Positions 34,455 through 46,589 of a stretch of 64,000 nt of DNA are shown here, piece by piece. The notes beneath the pieces were generated by a model. The model saw only the letters and a list, made by a program, of their open reading frames with translations, made no database searches and was not told the origin of the DNA. Within the stretch, counting starts at the first letter, position 1; every line of letters begins with the position of its first letter. Origin of the DNA: Sambucus nigra (lineage: Eukaryota; Streptophyta; Magnoliopsida; Dipsacales; Adoxaceae); NCBI GenBank assembly GCA_949130495.1, contig OX422217.1, positions 572,294,606-572,358,605 of the forward strand, written 5' to 3'. The position numbers and the translations under genes were made by a program.

Positions 34455-35730
34455 CCCGTTTTAGCCTCTATCCAACAAGACTGACCGTTAAGTCTTGTTT
34501 GGGGGTGATTCTCATCACCCGATTTTTCTGCCACCCCGTGCTTTCATAGATCTTATCATTAGGGTGAGATTTCATCGGTCTGGCTGAATACATTAAACTT
34601 AGCGCTACCGTAAGGAAGCCCACGTTTCTTATACTAGTCTCATCCTGTTTGGGGGTGGTGTTTCACATCACCCAATGTTTTATCATGCTTATAGACTTGT
34701 ACATTTTTTTTTTCTTATATCACTTACTCAGGTTTATTCTTGGCTTCACATGTCTACTTCATTCACGGGTCATTCTGGTAATCTCTTTCCTACCTTATGC
34801 TCTCATTTAAAAATCATTTTACCTAACATCAAGGACGATGTTCCTTTTTGTTTGGGGTGGAGAATTTTATCAAAATCGTACCTCTTTTGATAAATTTTGA
34901 TTTTTGAACCTGACTTTTAAAATTTCGTGCAGTTTCTTTCATCTCAATCATTGATGTGAATTTTCAATCATCCATCTTTCAAAAGTCTAGGAATCAAGCT
35001 AGAAAATATTTTTCTAAATAGCTTATGTAATACATAACAAGGCATGTTGCACCATGAATTTCTAGACTCAACAAAAATTTGCGCACTTATCACGTCACTA
35101 CGGCTTAGAGTTGAAGAGTACTACAATTCTAAATAGAACCTTAAGGATCACTTGTAAAGACTTTAGCCCGTGAGATTTGTGTCTTTCACCCTTTTAGAGT
35201 GTTTTACGCAATCTCCGAGTCACAAGTTGATTCAACTTCGTTTGGGTCCGCACTTTAAATTGTTGTATGATCTCATTATCCTTCATTAAAATTTGGCTTG
35301 ATCACTGAGAATGACATCACTTTCGAGTTGTAAGAAACACGTGTCTTGAAATTTGTCCCGAATACTAGATTTTCATCCATACACCTACCACTTTTCCCCA
35401 TATCATATTCCCATTCATTTCACCCATTATCTTTCCATATTTTTCCCATCCATATACATTCCCCACACCATCCATTTATCATTCCACTTATATATTATCC
35501 TTCATTTTTGAGAAAAAGAGTGTGATTTCAAATGTAAATGTCTTCATTGTTGGTTTGAAAAGTAAGAGAAGAATAATAAAAAAAAAACAGAAAAACAGAA
35601 AAATAGGAAAAATAGAAAAAAGAAAAGAAAAATAGCAAGAAAAAGAAAAGAAAAAGAAAAAAAAAAGAGAAAAGAAAAGAAAGAGAGTGTAGTTAGTTAT
35701 TTTGAAATAAAGACATTTGTGCCTAAAGCA
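34455..35730 (+). other. 3' non-coding region with purine-tract-like motifs
   Basis: GTTTGGGGGTG or a close form occurs at about 34497, 34648 and 34850, resembling the true purine tract at about 36968. Two lie in stem-loops, for example GGGTGATTCTCATCACCC (34503-34520). A-rich low-complexity DNA lies at about 35570-35690. Short ORFs here are not supported. Confidence 0.5.
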
Positions 35731-36133
35731 AGATTCTAAAAAACGCGGGACGTGATCGAGGCGTGGAGGCCAAGCCTTAAGCCTTAGAAGCCTAGGCGGG
35801 CCTTGGCGTTTAGGTCTTTTTAATATATTTTAATATTTTTTAACCATAACAAGGCTATTAAAATACTAAAATTGTACATATCATAAAAATATGTCTGAAT
35901 ATTTGCAAATAAAAATACTATTTGATTATTTTGGATGAGATAATGGTTTGATTTGCAAAAAGATCTTTAAAAGGCGATATCGTTTCACTAAAGCATTGTT
36001 GTTTTTAGAGAAAAAGTAAGCCTTAAGGGTTTTACCAAGCATAAGGCGTCAAAATCTTAAGGCGGGGCATTTCTCCCAAGCCTCAAGCCTAGGCGTGCCT
36101 AGGCGGAGCCTAGGCGGGTTTTTTAGAATAGTG
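35731..36133. mobile_element. MITE-like element with TCTAAAAAAC termini (candidate)
   Basis: The left end reads AGATTCTAAAAAACGCG. The right end, on the opposite strand, contains ATTCTAAAAAACCCG. Flanks GCCTAAAGCA (35721-35730) and GCCTAAAGTA (36134-36143) form a near-identical 10-bp repeat. The interior has mirrored GCCTAGGCG motifs near both ends and is non-coding. The superfamily is unclear; a Mutator-like 9-10 bp duplication would fit. Confidence 0.5.
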
Positions 36134-36965
36134 GCCTAAAGTATAGAACACTCTTCTATCATATACAGTCATCCATCATCATTTATCATTCATATCACCA
36201 TTATATCCTACATACCACATCCATACATCATCCCATCCATCATACCACACCTTATACCATCCTTCCCATTTCATTTTCCCCTTACCCATAATCATCCATA
36301 TGTTCCCCTAGGTGTTCGGGAGAATGAAAGTCGACGTGGTGAATAACTCGACGTTCTCACTATAGTGATTAACATTTCTTTCATGAGATCGATTTTCTTT
36401 CTTATTGTTCGTTCTTTCTTATGTGTGTGTGAGACGTTTGAACTTGCTTACATTTACTCACCTCCTCACACACAAGAGCGATACACTATCCCTAATCTTG
36501 AGAGTTCGTTTGAGAGAGATATATCCGTGAGATTTGAAGTTGAAGCGTTGATTCCGACAAGGCAATCTAGGAATTACTCTTGTGATATTCGACCCGTTTT
36601 GACTGATTCACACTACACATGTTGAGTTTTAGGAAGGATGTGCCTTGTGTTATTTACTGAGCTTAAACTTTTTACACTTCTAGCTTGTATTTCTGAAAAT
36701 ATTTCTCATGTGATGGATTGTGCGATTATTCTATGTCTAATAAGAGATTGACTGCCTTTCAATAAATTTTTGCAAAATAAGAATTTTGTGGGTATATTCT
36801 CTGCAAACCCTCACGAGACACAACTCGTCCTGTAGGGCAACCTATAGGTTTAAAGGCTTGTTGTACATGCTAAGTGCAATCGCAAGTGCCCGCGAAAGTG
36901 GTACACTTTTGGTTTCTTATCATTCTCTTTCTCTCTATCTTATTGCTCGAGGACTAGCAATGCTC
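36134..36965 (+). other. 3' untranslated region of the large element
   Basis: Mostly AT-rich with CAT/CCAT repeats near 36170-36300. A short frame at 36365-36625 has no recognisable feature, and I do not call it a gene. Confidence 0.4.
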
Positions 36966-36977
36966 TGTTTGGGGGTG
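36966..36977 (+). other. Polypurine tract of the large element
   Basis: TTTGGGGGTGGTG sits directly before TGATAAG of the 3' LTR, the usual arrangement in Athila-like elements. Confidence 0.75.
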
Positions 36978-39900
36978 GTGTGATAAGCACCTAAAACTGT
37001 ACAATTTATACCCCAAATAGATGTATTTTAGTTGTTAATTCTCGACAATATGGGTCTTATGTGCTTAAATGTTAATTATGCAAGCGGAATGTACGTTGCG
37101 GTGTTCAAACGCGTATTTCAAGGCAATTGTGCATTTTATGGAGCTAATACCCTTATCTCGTACCCTAGCCTACCGTAAACTTGTCCCTAAACCGTCACCC
37201 AAACCTCGTGTGTATTATTTTGATCCCTTTTTATTTTATTTTAATTTTTTTAGATTTTTATTTAGTGTCGTTTTATTTTTTTAGATTTGTTTAGTATTTT
37301 CTTAATTTTATTTTCTATTTTTTTATATTATTTATTTTATTTTATTTTATTTTGATTTTTATTAGTTTTTAGTCTTAGTTTTTATTTTATCTTATTTTAT
37401 TAGGATTAGAATTTTTAGGATTTCATTTATTTATTAGTCTTTATATTTTCTTTTTAGAATTTTAATTTAAAATTTTATTAGATTTTATTTTATTTTTATT
37501 TTATTTATTTTTAGTTTTACTTTTTTAATTGAATCTTTATTTTATTTTTTGAGTAGGAATTTATTTATTTTTAAATTTTTAATTTTTTTAATTTTAATAA
37601 TTTCATTTTTAGTTAGTGTCATTTTTAGGTGTTCAAATTAAACTCACGCACCCTCTAACCCCACATCCTCACCATACACCCTACACCCTACACCTCACAC
37701 ACACCATAACCTACCCCGCATCATCTTCTCCAACTCACCCACCTTCTCTCTCCTCCATTTACCCATATCTCCACCTCCATTAAAACTCAAGACCATATCC
37801 AACTAACCCACCAAACCAAGAACCCCCTGCTTGCCCCAGCCCCGGCGCCGACCACCTGCCGGCCCTTCCAATACCCACCGCCGGCGGTCTCCAAAACCGG
37901 CCTGCGCCGCTGCCTACCCCGCCGGCTGCCATGGCCGAACCGCCTCTCCTTCCCTCGCCTCTCTCCTGCTACCCAGCTCCGTTCACAACCCCCTCAACCC
38001 CTCGCCCAGTCCGCGACCCAAACTCCAGCGCCTAGCCTCTCTGGCAGCGAGCTAAACCCAACCCCTGTCGCCGGACCCACCTGAAAACCTGCCGGCGACA
38101 AACGCCGGTTGCTACCTCTCTCTCTCCCCCACCGAAACCGCGCCGGCGACATCTCGGCCCAGCTACAAACCCCAAACCAAACCCATTTTCCTTTTTAATC
38201 CATCTTTTCCAAACCATTTATCCCACCCACGACTTTTCCACCTGCATAAAACATAAACCAAATGCCAACAAATTCCCCCATGTGCCACTTAAATCCCTTA
38301 AAACCAATTTACCCAAATACCCTTAAAAACCCCCCAACTACTAATTCTAACCCAACATTCCAACAATTACCCCTCTAACCTCATAACCCACATGCTCCCA
38401 TGTGCACCCAAATGCACATTTAACCCAAATCTGATTTTTTCCAAATATCCTCACCCCCCCATGCACATGTGCTCTCACATTTCCCACATGTTCATCATAG
38501 CCAATTCCCATTTTTACCCCTATGCTCCATGCCTTGTATAAATTGAAGAGGAAGACCCATTCTCAAAGGGATCTCAAAATTAGTTTTAAGCTAGGTGTGA
38601 TAAAATTCTCCCCACCCCTCTATGTTGAGTATTTGCATTTTTAGCAAATATCTCAATATAGAGGTGTGTGTTGAAAATTATCTCTAGGATAAAATTCACC
38701 CCACCCCTCTATTATGAATTATTGCATTTTTAGCAATTAATTCAAAATAGATTGATGTAGTGAAATTTATCCCTTATGGGAGGTAAATTCTAACCCATTC
38801 CTTTATATTGAGATTTTGCATTTTTAGCAATTATCTCAATATAAATTAATGATCTAGAATTTATATCTTTGGGTGAGTTCTAATGTACAATTTTATAATT
38901 TTAGGATTTGCATTTTTAGCAAATCTCTTTTATTATTTAATTGTCCATTATGAATTCATCCACTATCCTTTTTATTTTTATTTTGTAATTTTTAGTTTAG
39001 ATCAAGAGCTTAGAGATAGGAATTTGTAGCGAGAGAAAATACCATTTTAGTGTTGTTTTAGATTAGAATTTTTATTTTATTATTTTTAGATGGTGAGGAG
39101 AAAATAAATTGTTGTGGGGATTAAATTGAGTGAGATTCTTGATGTAACTGTGTTTGAATCATTCAAATTAAGGGATGTGAATTTCAACTCAAGGAATAGA
39201 AGTTCAATTTCACTTCAAGAGATTGGGGTTTGATTGTTTTCTTCTCTTCTCATTTATAAATGCCTTTGATTATTAATTTGTCATATTTCATACCATGTTA
39301 GGCTAAAACCCCTTTCAAGGGGTGGGGTAAAACCCTTATTTGATGTTATTTTATTTTAATTAGTTTAATTACTTGAAAAATCGCTTTGAATGTTAATTTT
39401 GATCCCTCACCCTTAAATTTACGCCTCGAGAGAGGGTAAATGATTTTCGAGCGAAAATCGAAATTCTAGTGATAATACCCATTTTAGATTCGAACTAGAG
39501 ATAGGGGTTTCTTAAGTGGGGCATTATCACTTGAATTTCAACTCTAAATTTATTTTACAAGATTGACATAAATTCTAATTGATCGATCCTAGCGGGTGAT
39601 TAATTAAAAGGAGTGTGGATCAATTTTTCTAGAGTTGTGGGGTGTTAATTTTAACTTTCTAAAAGATTACTATTCTAATTACACTTGCAACGAGAGTTGG
39701 TTTGTAATTTTGACATTAATTTGGGAGAATTCAAATAATTAAATTAATTAATTAGAATAACTAAAATTTGTGGTGTAATTCCATTCCTTGATTGTTCTCA
39801 CAATTATTTACCTCACTTTATCTCTTATTTTTAGTTTAGACCTTAATTTTCATTTTAGTCAATTTCTAGTTAGTTTTCATCTCACACTTTATTTTAGTTT

Positions 39901-40164
39901 AGTTTAAACCTCACCTCACCCTATTGTTTTAATATTGAAAAAGCTAAAAAAATTAGAAAAGTGAAAAAGCACAAAAAGAAAATAAAAAGTGAATTACAAT
40001 TGAATTTGTTTCATTTGCTTTACTCCCTAGGAAGTAGATTTAGATTGATACCCTTACTTACCTTTATACTTGAGTTGTTATATTTTGTAGGTTCAAGGGA
40101 ATTTTGATAGAAAGAAGTTGCACAAAGACAAAATCTACATTAGAGGCAATTTTTATTTTTATCA
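36978..40164 (+). repeat. 3' LTR of the large element, 3187 bp
   Basis: It lacks the copia insertion and the 217-bp duplication. It carries the same TATA box (38537-38543) and hairpin array. Similarity to the 5' LTR varies by zone: clearly diverged in the first 900 bp or so, nearly identical for the next 2 kb, and strongly different in the last 150 bp. Confidence 0.85.
38617..38946 (+). repeat. Four tandem hairpins with identical loops, 3' LTR
   Basis: Same array as at 30286-30615. One arm differs (TTATCTCAAT here, TTACCTCAAT there), and the form here pairs better with its partner TTGAGAT. Confidence 0.8.
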
Positions 40165-40654
40165 CCCCCCGAACCGGTTTGTCCTTCGGTTCGCAAAAAT
40201 TTGCTGGTTTGGGGCATAGAGAACTCAGCATTTTTCCAAGTCGTTTTCTTGGAATTTTCCCCATATTCAAAGGGCCATAACTTCTTCACCGTAGCTCGGA
40301 TTAAGGTGTCGTTTCTTCCATTATCTTTGTTGCGGCGATCTATTCAACTTTCCAGTTGACTGGTCCTTCAAAATATGGTTGTAAAATTACCAAAATGCCC
40401 TTGAACTTCCATATCTTGCCTTATTTCACTATTTTGACTTCTCTCGCGTACCACTTGCATTAAGTCCCTAAAATCGTGGAACGTGAAGTAATTGAGGCAG
40501 ATGTGGGATACATGATGGAGATATTGAATGCTTGATTCCTGGAATTTGGATTGAGTCCGTCGTGTGATATCGTGAATAGACGAGCCAAATGTAGTGGCGT
40601 ACGACATACACAAATGTAATATGTTGGATATGAGAAAAATGTTCTTACAATGTC

Positions 40655-41403
40655 TTTTATCTGAACGAGTCTAATGAACCCTGGTCTGCAAGAGTTATAT
40701 GAGCCATATCTGATTTTCCAAAAAGATATAGTTTTGGAACGTCTTTGAAGAAACCTCTAATCATTAAGGCATCTCCATTTATTTTTGATAATAACATATT
40801 AAAATGATCAATAATGTTATTAGTTTCTTTTTTAAAGTCTTCTGTCAGTGGGAGATTATTATGACCAAATGGTATAACAATCTTAGTCTTAAAAGTCTTT
40901 TTCTAATAACAAAAATTATCAGTTGGTCTAATTTTGGAAGATTCTCCAGGGGTCTGAGCATAAGTCTGTGTCTATGGTCTAGGAGTAGCAATCCCACTAA
41001 GCTAGGTTACTGCAAGTCTTTGAAGTCTCATGAATCTAGCAACAACTACCAGATTCTACTTGATTCTATCCAAAGTCTATTTTTGACATTACACCAAAGG
41101 GCGTCTATGAGAGTATTTTCATCTTTCGAAAATTCTTGTCTAAATTTTATCAAGTCTGGATATCTTTGATCAGGTCTATATTAGGGAATATACATTTTCC
41201 CAATGAGTATATTTTGAACAATAATCTCTTGTCTAGATTTTCTAGGAGGAACTAAGATATCATCAAAGTTATCTAGGATTAGTCTTTCTTGAGAGTCTTA
41301 AATATGAGTCTGTCTTTGTATTATACCAGCATTTGGTCTTACGCGTTTAAGATAGTCTGCAACGTCTTCTCTGTTCAGACTATTTGTTCCAGAGGAACTC
41401 ATA
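40655..41403 (-). pseudogene. Viral ORF2-like region, proximal part
   Basis: An ATG at about 41403 opens MSSSGTNSLNRED, followed by hydrophilic sequence with several stops. It lies directly after RNase H, as ORF2 does in florendovirus-like genomes. The region is interrupted at 40654 by the solo LTR and resumes at 23029. Function is unknown. Confidence 0.5.
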
Positions 41404-41459
41404 TTGTCTAGGTTTTCTGTTTGCAACATAAAATGTGAAATCATATTAGTGTTAGCAAA

Positions 41460-42027
41460 CATTGGTTCTCTTGATATGATGTCTGGAATGGTATTTTACA
41501 GAGAAGTCATAACCATTAAGCAATTGCTGTCATCTAATAAGTCTATTAGTCCTTGATTTGGACAAGTCTAAATCTCTAAATTTTACTGCATAAGAAGAGT
41601 CAGTATATATAGTAAAATGTTTGGGCCTAAGAAAAAGCATATATTTTTCTATTGCCCTTACTATGGCTAAAACTTCTTTTTCATGGGCAGTGTATCTTGT
41701 TTCTGGGTCTGTAAAGGTTCTAGAGCTATATCTACAAAGCTTCTTCTTTTTTTTCTGATGATCAATAGCAAAGTATACTGATCCCTATTGTTTACCAGAG
41801 CCATCTGTTTCTACTATAAAGTGGTCTTCTGCATTAGGCAGTTCAAGTAAAGGAATATTCTTGACTGCATCTTTAATCTGTCTTATGACTTTAAAATCAT
41901 ATTTGGTCCAATAAAAAGGATTAGTTTTGTATCTTCCTTTTAATTTGGATGTTAGGATTTGTCTTTTTGAAGCAAGGTCTTTAATAAAGTCTGTAGCAAA
42001 ATTAAGCAATCCTAAAAATGATTGTAA
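41460..42027 (-). pseudogene. Viral RNase H region
   Basis: The frame 42009-41785 ends in FIVETDGSGKQ, containing the first RNase H Asp in TDGS. Beyond a stop the conserved RYTAHEKEVLAIVRAIEKY-type helix with its Glu is readable at about 41715-41660. It follows the RT in the usual order and is broken by stops. Confidence 0.75.
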
Positions 42028-42860
42028 TTATTTTCTATCCTTGAGTTGATCTAAAAACTCGAGAATATTTTTAGTTATGTATTCTGCTAAGGATAATTTT
42101 CCTTTATTAATATGCATTCCCACAAAGTCTATCTCAGTCTGAAATAATTGCATTTTCCTTTCAAAAATAACAATACCATATTTGTCTAATTTTAAAATAA
42201 TCTTTTTAAGATGGTCTACATGATATGTCTCAGTCTTACTAGCTACAAGAATGTCATCTATGTAAACAAGACAAAATTCTAAATAAGGTCTAAATATATT
42301 ATTCATTCTTCTCAGGAATACTTGAGGAGCATTCAAGTATCCAAATGACATTACTAGTCATTCGTATTTTTCTTGGGGCACACTAAAGGTTGTCCAAGTA
42401 ATACTGTCTGGGTGCATCTTGATTTGCCAAAAGCCTGATTTGCAATCAAACTTACTGAATATAATTCTATCTTTAATCAAATTGATTAAATTATTCTTCT
42501 CTGGTATCTCATAAGAATCAAATTCACAATTCTTATTTAATTGTCTATGATCTATAACCATACGTTTTTTCCTCTTTTTAGTTCAGATTCATTTTGAACA
42601 TAGAAGGCTAGGCTATTATGTCTACTTTTACTTTCTCTAATAACGTCTAACCTAAGCATTTCATCTATGTCTTTTTTGAATTCTTCCATGTCTTCTTGCG
42701 AATATCCTTTTTTATAGGTTCCACCGTTAATAGTGGCATCTGGGTTAATAGGGATAATTTCATAATAGCTTTGGTCTTTATCCCACTTAGCAATGGGATT
42801 TTTTCCTAAAGTAGGCTCTGCTAATTGCCTAATCTTTTCTTTTTCTACATCTATATCCAT
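42028..42860 (-). pseudogene. Viral reverse transcriptase region
   Basis: Three frames (42860-42552, 42561-42358, 42351-42028) cover the caulimovirid RT. Visible motifs are IFSKFDCKSGFWQIKMHPDS in the palm and YIDD at 42264-42253. The catalytic motif is intact, but there are frame breaks near 42555 and a stop near 42355. The CKSGFWQ form is typical of caulimovirids rather than gypsy elements. Confidence 0.85.
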
Positions 42861-42955
42861 TTTCCTTTATTTGGATATAGCTTGAACCTGTAATAAAGTG
42901 TGTTGGCTCGGTCTAAAATGCCTTGTTGTATAAGCGTTATTTGCTTATGACACTT

Positions 42956-43549
42956 TTAGTCTGGACACTTACATTCTTTTTTAAGGTATAAGGCTTCTTG
43001 TTGGGTTGTTGGTCTATGTCCACCATGCTCAGCTGAAGAACTATGATGTTTTATGGGTCTACAATTGGGTTTGACCTGCATAAGGTCAAAGGCAATCTTG
43101 TGATCTATTAGAGGAGCTTTAATATTAAATTCTTCTTTATCAATAATTAATATCTTATCGTTATATTGAGTATAAGGATGATATTTACCAATAAAATCTT
43201 GTCCTAAAATAATATTTCCTGTGAAACTAAGACGAGGATCCATTATCCAAAATCGATGATTAACGATTTTATTGGTCTGATTTCCTAATTTAAAACAAAT
43301 AGGAATAGTATGGAAATATAAGGTAAATGGATCTCCATTAACCACTTTACCATAAATTTCTTGAGTACTTTCTAAAAAATAGTCTTCAGGGAAGGCATTA
43401 GCCTTGCAAATACTCTGAGAGCATCTTGTACCTATAAAAGCTGAAAGTCTTTTAGGATAGTATTTGTGTTGAACAAATAATTCTACAAAACAAGCATGTG
43501 GTTTAATAGAAATTCCTAAATTATTCTTTTCTAAAATATATATTCCTTT
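42956..43549 (-). pseudogene. Viral aspartic protease region
   Basis: The viral part of this frame begins at the TSD at 43550; sequence beyond it is LTR. The position where caulimovirid proteases have DTG reads GTR (codons at about 43432-43424), so the catalytic Asp is lost. The later ILGQDFIGKYHP segment matches the usual C-terminal protease block. The region leads into the RT with a frame change. Confidence 0.7.
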
Positions 43550-43554
43550 ATGGG

Positions 43555-44109
43555 TGTTGATACCAAATTTAGTCTGCTGAAGTGGATCAGTTAAGTGGAG
43601 ACACGTGTCAATCTGCATGGCACTTACAAACATTTCTGAACAACACCTTGACTTCGAGGAACTCAACCTCCCCGACCAACTCAGACATTCTGAGCAACAG
43701 GTGCTCTCCGAGGAACTTTACTGTACCGAGCAACTCATGAATACCGAGCTACTTAGGCGGTCCGAGCTGCATCTCGTACAGAGCATTAATGTTCGGATAG
43801 TCAATAAATCAACTGCGCATTAAATGCTCATTATTATCATACAGATGTATACGCCTATTGGACAGCTATGTATTACCCTTTCAGATTTACAGTCTGAGGG
43901 CTATAAATACATTGTATCATCCTCATTGTAAAGGGGACTCGGAATTTCTTGGTAAAACCTGTAATCGAGAATTCCCAAACAGTCAGCAATAACAAAACAG
44001 TGGATGTAGGATATTCCTTTAAGGCTGAACCACTTTAAAAATCTTTTATCTTGTTTGTTTTTTATCTGTGATTGATTAGTTAGAGATAATCTAATTTTTT
44101 ACATCAACA
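43555..44109 (+). repeat. Tat 5' LTR, 555 bp
   Basis: TATA box CTATAAATAC at 43901-43910. About two dozen substitutions separate it from the 3' LTR by eye. Confidence 0.9.
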
Positions 44110-44112
44110 GAT

Positions 44113-44130
44113 TGGCGCCGTCTGTGGGAA
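44113..44130 (+). other. Tat primer binding site
   Basis: TGGCGCCGTCTGTGGGAA starts three bases after the LTR. This form is common in Tat-lineage elements and matches a tRNA-Asp-type primer. Confidence 0.85.
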
Positions 44131-44172
44131 ACGACTGAAATTCTCATTTTTTACCAAAACAATTTATCACCA

Positions 44173-45660
44173 ATGGCTGATAATCCTGAATCCAGTAATC
44201 GAAATGTTGAAAACCCCCTGAATCTATCTGCTCCTCCAAATGTCCAATATCTGGCTAGAATTATGGCAAATTTGGCTCAAGGTCAGACGGCTATGCAAGA
44301 GACTATGCGACAACTCATGCAAACTATCCAGGGTGGAGCGCCGACCCATTCAGGACAACGAAGTGTTCAAATAAATACCTGTTTAGTTTCTTCGCGTATT
44401 AGGCAAAGCGATTCATATCGCACTGAGAAATCTGATGATTTTTCTTATCAATCGGGTCGAACTTCGTCAGTACAAGCCACAGATACTGAACAACACATCA
44501 CTCTCTCTCCAGAAAGGACTAGTGCATTGGAGAGATTAAGTAGGATCTATCATTTTGATCGATTGGGCCCTAGGAAGAATAAATGTCCTCCTAAGGCTGT
44601 GTCGAGAAACTTTCAACGACCATCTGATCTAAGAGAGGGTTCTGCCCAATCACAACCAGTTGCTCGACAATATAGATCCCAGGAAGCGACTTCAACACGA
44701 TTAATTGCTCGAACCAATAGGCCCGAGAAAGGAAGTGATGCATGGAAAGGCTCTATTCAAAGGTTGGAGGATAGACTAGGGGAAATGGTTAAGGCCAAGA
44801 ATCCTCTACAAAGAACTTTTGTCCAAGGGACGCCTTTTATACAGGCAATTGTGGATTTTCCCACACCATCGAAGTTCAAAGCACCTGTTGTGACCCCTAA
44901 ATATGATGGAAAAACTGACCCTGTCCTTCATATAGAACAATACCAAGCTGCTACTGACATCTATGCCGTGCCAGACAAGATAAGATGCAGGGCATTTTCG
45001 GTAACTCTTACCGGATCTGCACAAATATGGTACAATAATCTTCCTCAGGGGAAGATTTCAACTTTCTTTCAACTGGCCGAGCTCTTCATTGGAAATTTCT
45101 GTTTTGGAGCAAAACCAGTTAAACGAGTGGCACATTTGTTAAGTGTTAGACAAAAAACAGGTGAGAGCACCAGGGATTACATAACTCATTTCAATAACGA
45201 GAAGCTCGAAGTTATTGATTACGAGGAAAAGACAGCAATTACTGCTTTGATGAGTGGACTGTTGCCCAATAAATTATACTATACTTTGGCCAAAGATCCA
45301 CCCAGAACCATGTCAGAACTAATGGCAAAAGCGACCAAGATCATTAATACCGAGGAGGCTATGGCTGCGAAGAAGAATATGGACACCAAAGAGACCAAGG
45401 TGGAGGTTGATAAGGCTAAAAAGAAAGAACATAAGAACAATGGTGGTGACAAGCAGTCAAAAGCAAAGCCATCATGGGAAATATTGAAGAAATTTGAAAA
45501 TTATACTCCTTTGAAAGTAGACATAAACCATGTCCTGGAAGAGATCAAGAACAGCGAGGAACTAAACTGGCCTGAGAAAATGAAGCCAGATCCTGACAAG
45601 AGGAATAAGGCCAAATATTGCGAGTTCCATAAAGACCATGGTCACTCATCAGACGAGGGA
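44173..45660 (+). pseudogene. Tat gag
   Basis: The ATG at 44173 gives MADNPESSNR. The Retrotrans_gag domain is near residues 235-400, with PKYDGKTDPVLHIEQYQ, AFSVTLTGSAQIWYNNLP and TGESTRDYITHFN. A zinc-knuckle-like motif KYCEFHKDHGHSSDE follows at about 45615-45657, but the final Cys is missing. The reading frame changes at the same point, which a short deletion would explain. The remaining open frame to 45960 after the break is out of frame with pol and not meaningful. Confidence 0.85.
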
Positions 45661-46559
45661 AGTTGGCCAAGTATGTTGATCGAAGAAATGAAAGAAAAAG
45701 AAACGACCGAGAAAGACAGAGGTCTAGATCTCCTCGTCGAGAAGAAGAAAACAAGAAAAGAGATCATGAAGATGATCCAGAAGACGACCCCGATCTCCCC
45801 AAGAGATCAAGACAGCCAGAACGTGAGGTATTTTCAATTCGTTTTGGATCATTTGATTGTAACGTTATTACAGGTGGAGATGCAGGAGGTGGGGACCTTA
45901 CTGCGAAAAGGAAAGCTTACCTCAATGAAGCTCAAGCTTGTTCATACATTCAGCGAATAAATCTAGCTGAGGATGATCGCTCGAGGAAGGTGAACAAAGA
46001 AAAACTGGTCATTGGTTTCTCCAAGAACGACCTCGCAGGTGTACTATATCCTCATGATGATCCACTGGTGATCAAAATGAGGATGAAGGAAGTAATAATC
46101 TCAAGAGTACTGGTGGATAATGGTAGCTCGACGGATATCATGTTCTACTCATGCTTTGATAGTTTAAATCTAAAGTTGTCTCAGTTGGAACCTTATCACA
46201 GGCCCCTCCTCGGGTTTGCTGGCGAGAAAGTCTTTCCACTTGGGACGATCAAGTTGGATATGTTCATCGACACATGGCCTGCTTGTCGAACAGAAAGAGT
46301 ACGTTTCTTTGTGATGGATAAGAATGTCCAGTCAGCTTACAATATCATCATGGGAAGGGTAGGTTTGAAGAAGTTCGAAGCAATACCATCTACTGTACAT
46401 CAATGTCTGAAGTTTCCAACCAATTTTGGAGTAGGAGTTGTAAAGGGTGACCAAAAAGTTGCTCGAGAATGTTATTACTCATCTGCCGAGCAAGAAGAAC
46501 TGGAGGAATCTAGGAAAAAGACTACGACCTACCAAGTGGATGAAGGTGCAGAGATTTAA
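45661..46559 (+). pseudogene. Tat protease region
   Basis: The frame resumes as AKYVDRRNERK with no ATG needed, so it is a gag-pol continuation. It has a charged Arg/Glu/Asp stretch, an INVITGG-like segment, and the retropepsin motif RVLVDNGSSTDIMFY (about 46105-46150), the DNGSS form typical of Tat. Stops TAA (46557) and TAG (about 46587) separate it from RT in the same frame. Confidence 0.8.
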
Positions 46560-46589
46560 AGATTGGATCCTAGAGACGAATCGTAGCTC

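Larger units (their letters stand above)
23729..40164 (+). mobile_element. Large LTR element without gag-pol (LARD-like), 16.4 kb with insert
   Basis: The element has TGATAAG...TTATCA ends and CCCCC target duplications (23724-23728 and 40165-40169). It has two long LTRs (23729-31819 including a nested copia; 36978-40164), a tRNA-Asp-type primer site (31822) and a purine tract before the 3' LTR. The 5.2-kb interior holds one broken proline-rich ORF and no gag zinc knuckle, protease, RT or integrase. It must have been mobilised in trans. Ends and primer site suggest an Athila-like Ty3/gypsy helper. Confidence 0.8.
23035..40649 (-). mobile_element. Solo SIRE-like LTR inserted in viral ORF2, itself split
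   Basis: The LTR starts TGAAAAGTCG (23035) and ends TTCTTACA (40649), flanked by ATGTC at 23030-23034 and 40650-40654. Without the nested element it is about 1.17 kb (23035-23728 plus 40170-40649). It shares the CACGCAG block and GTACGACATACA end with the LTR at 5923-7006. No primer site or internal region adjoins it, so it is a solo LTR. It points left. Confidence 0.75.

Noticed and set aside
36365..36625. 86-aa plus ORF with a hydrophobic N-terminus
   Set aside because: It lies in the 3' untranslated region of the large element with no recognisable feature; possible, but unsupported.
45663..45700. Independent start for the Tat protease ORF
   Set aside because: The frame opens at TTG in a gag-pol continuation. 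It is better explained by a frame shift near 45658 than by a separate gene.
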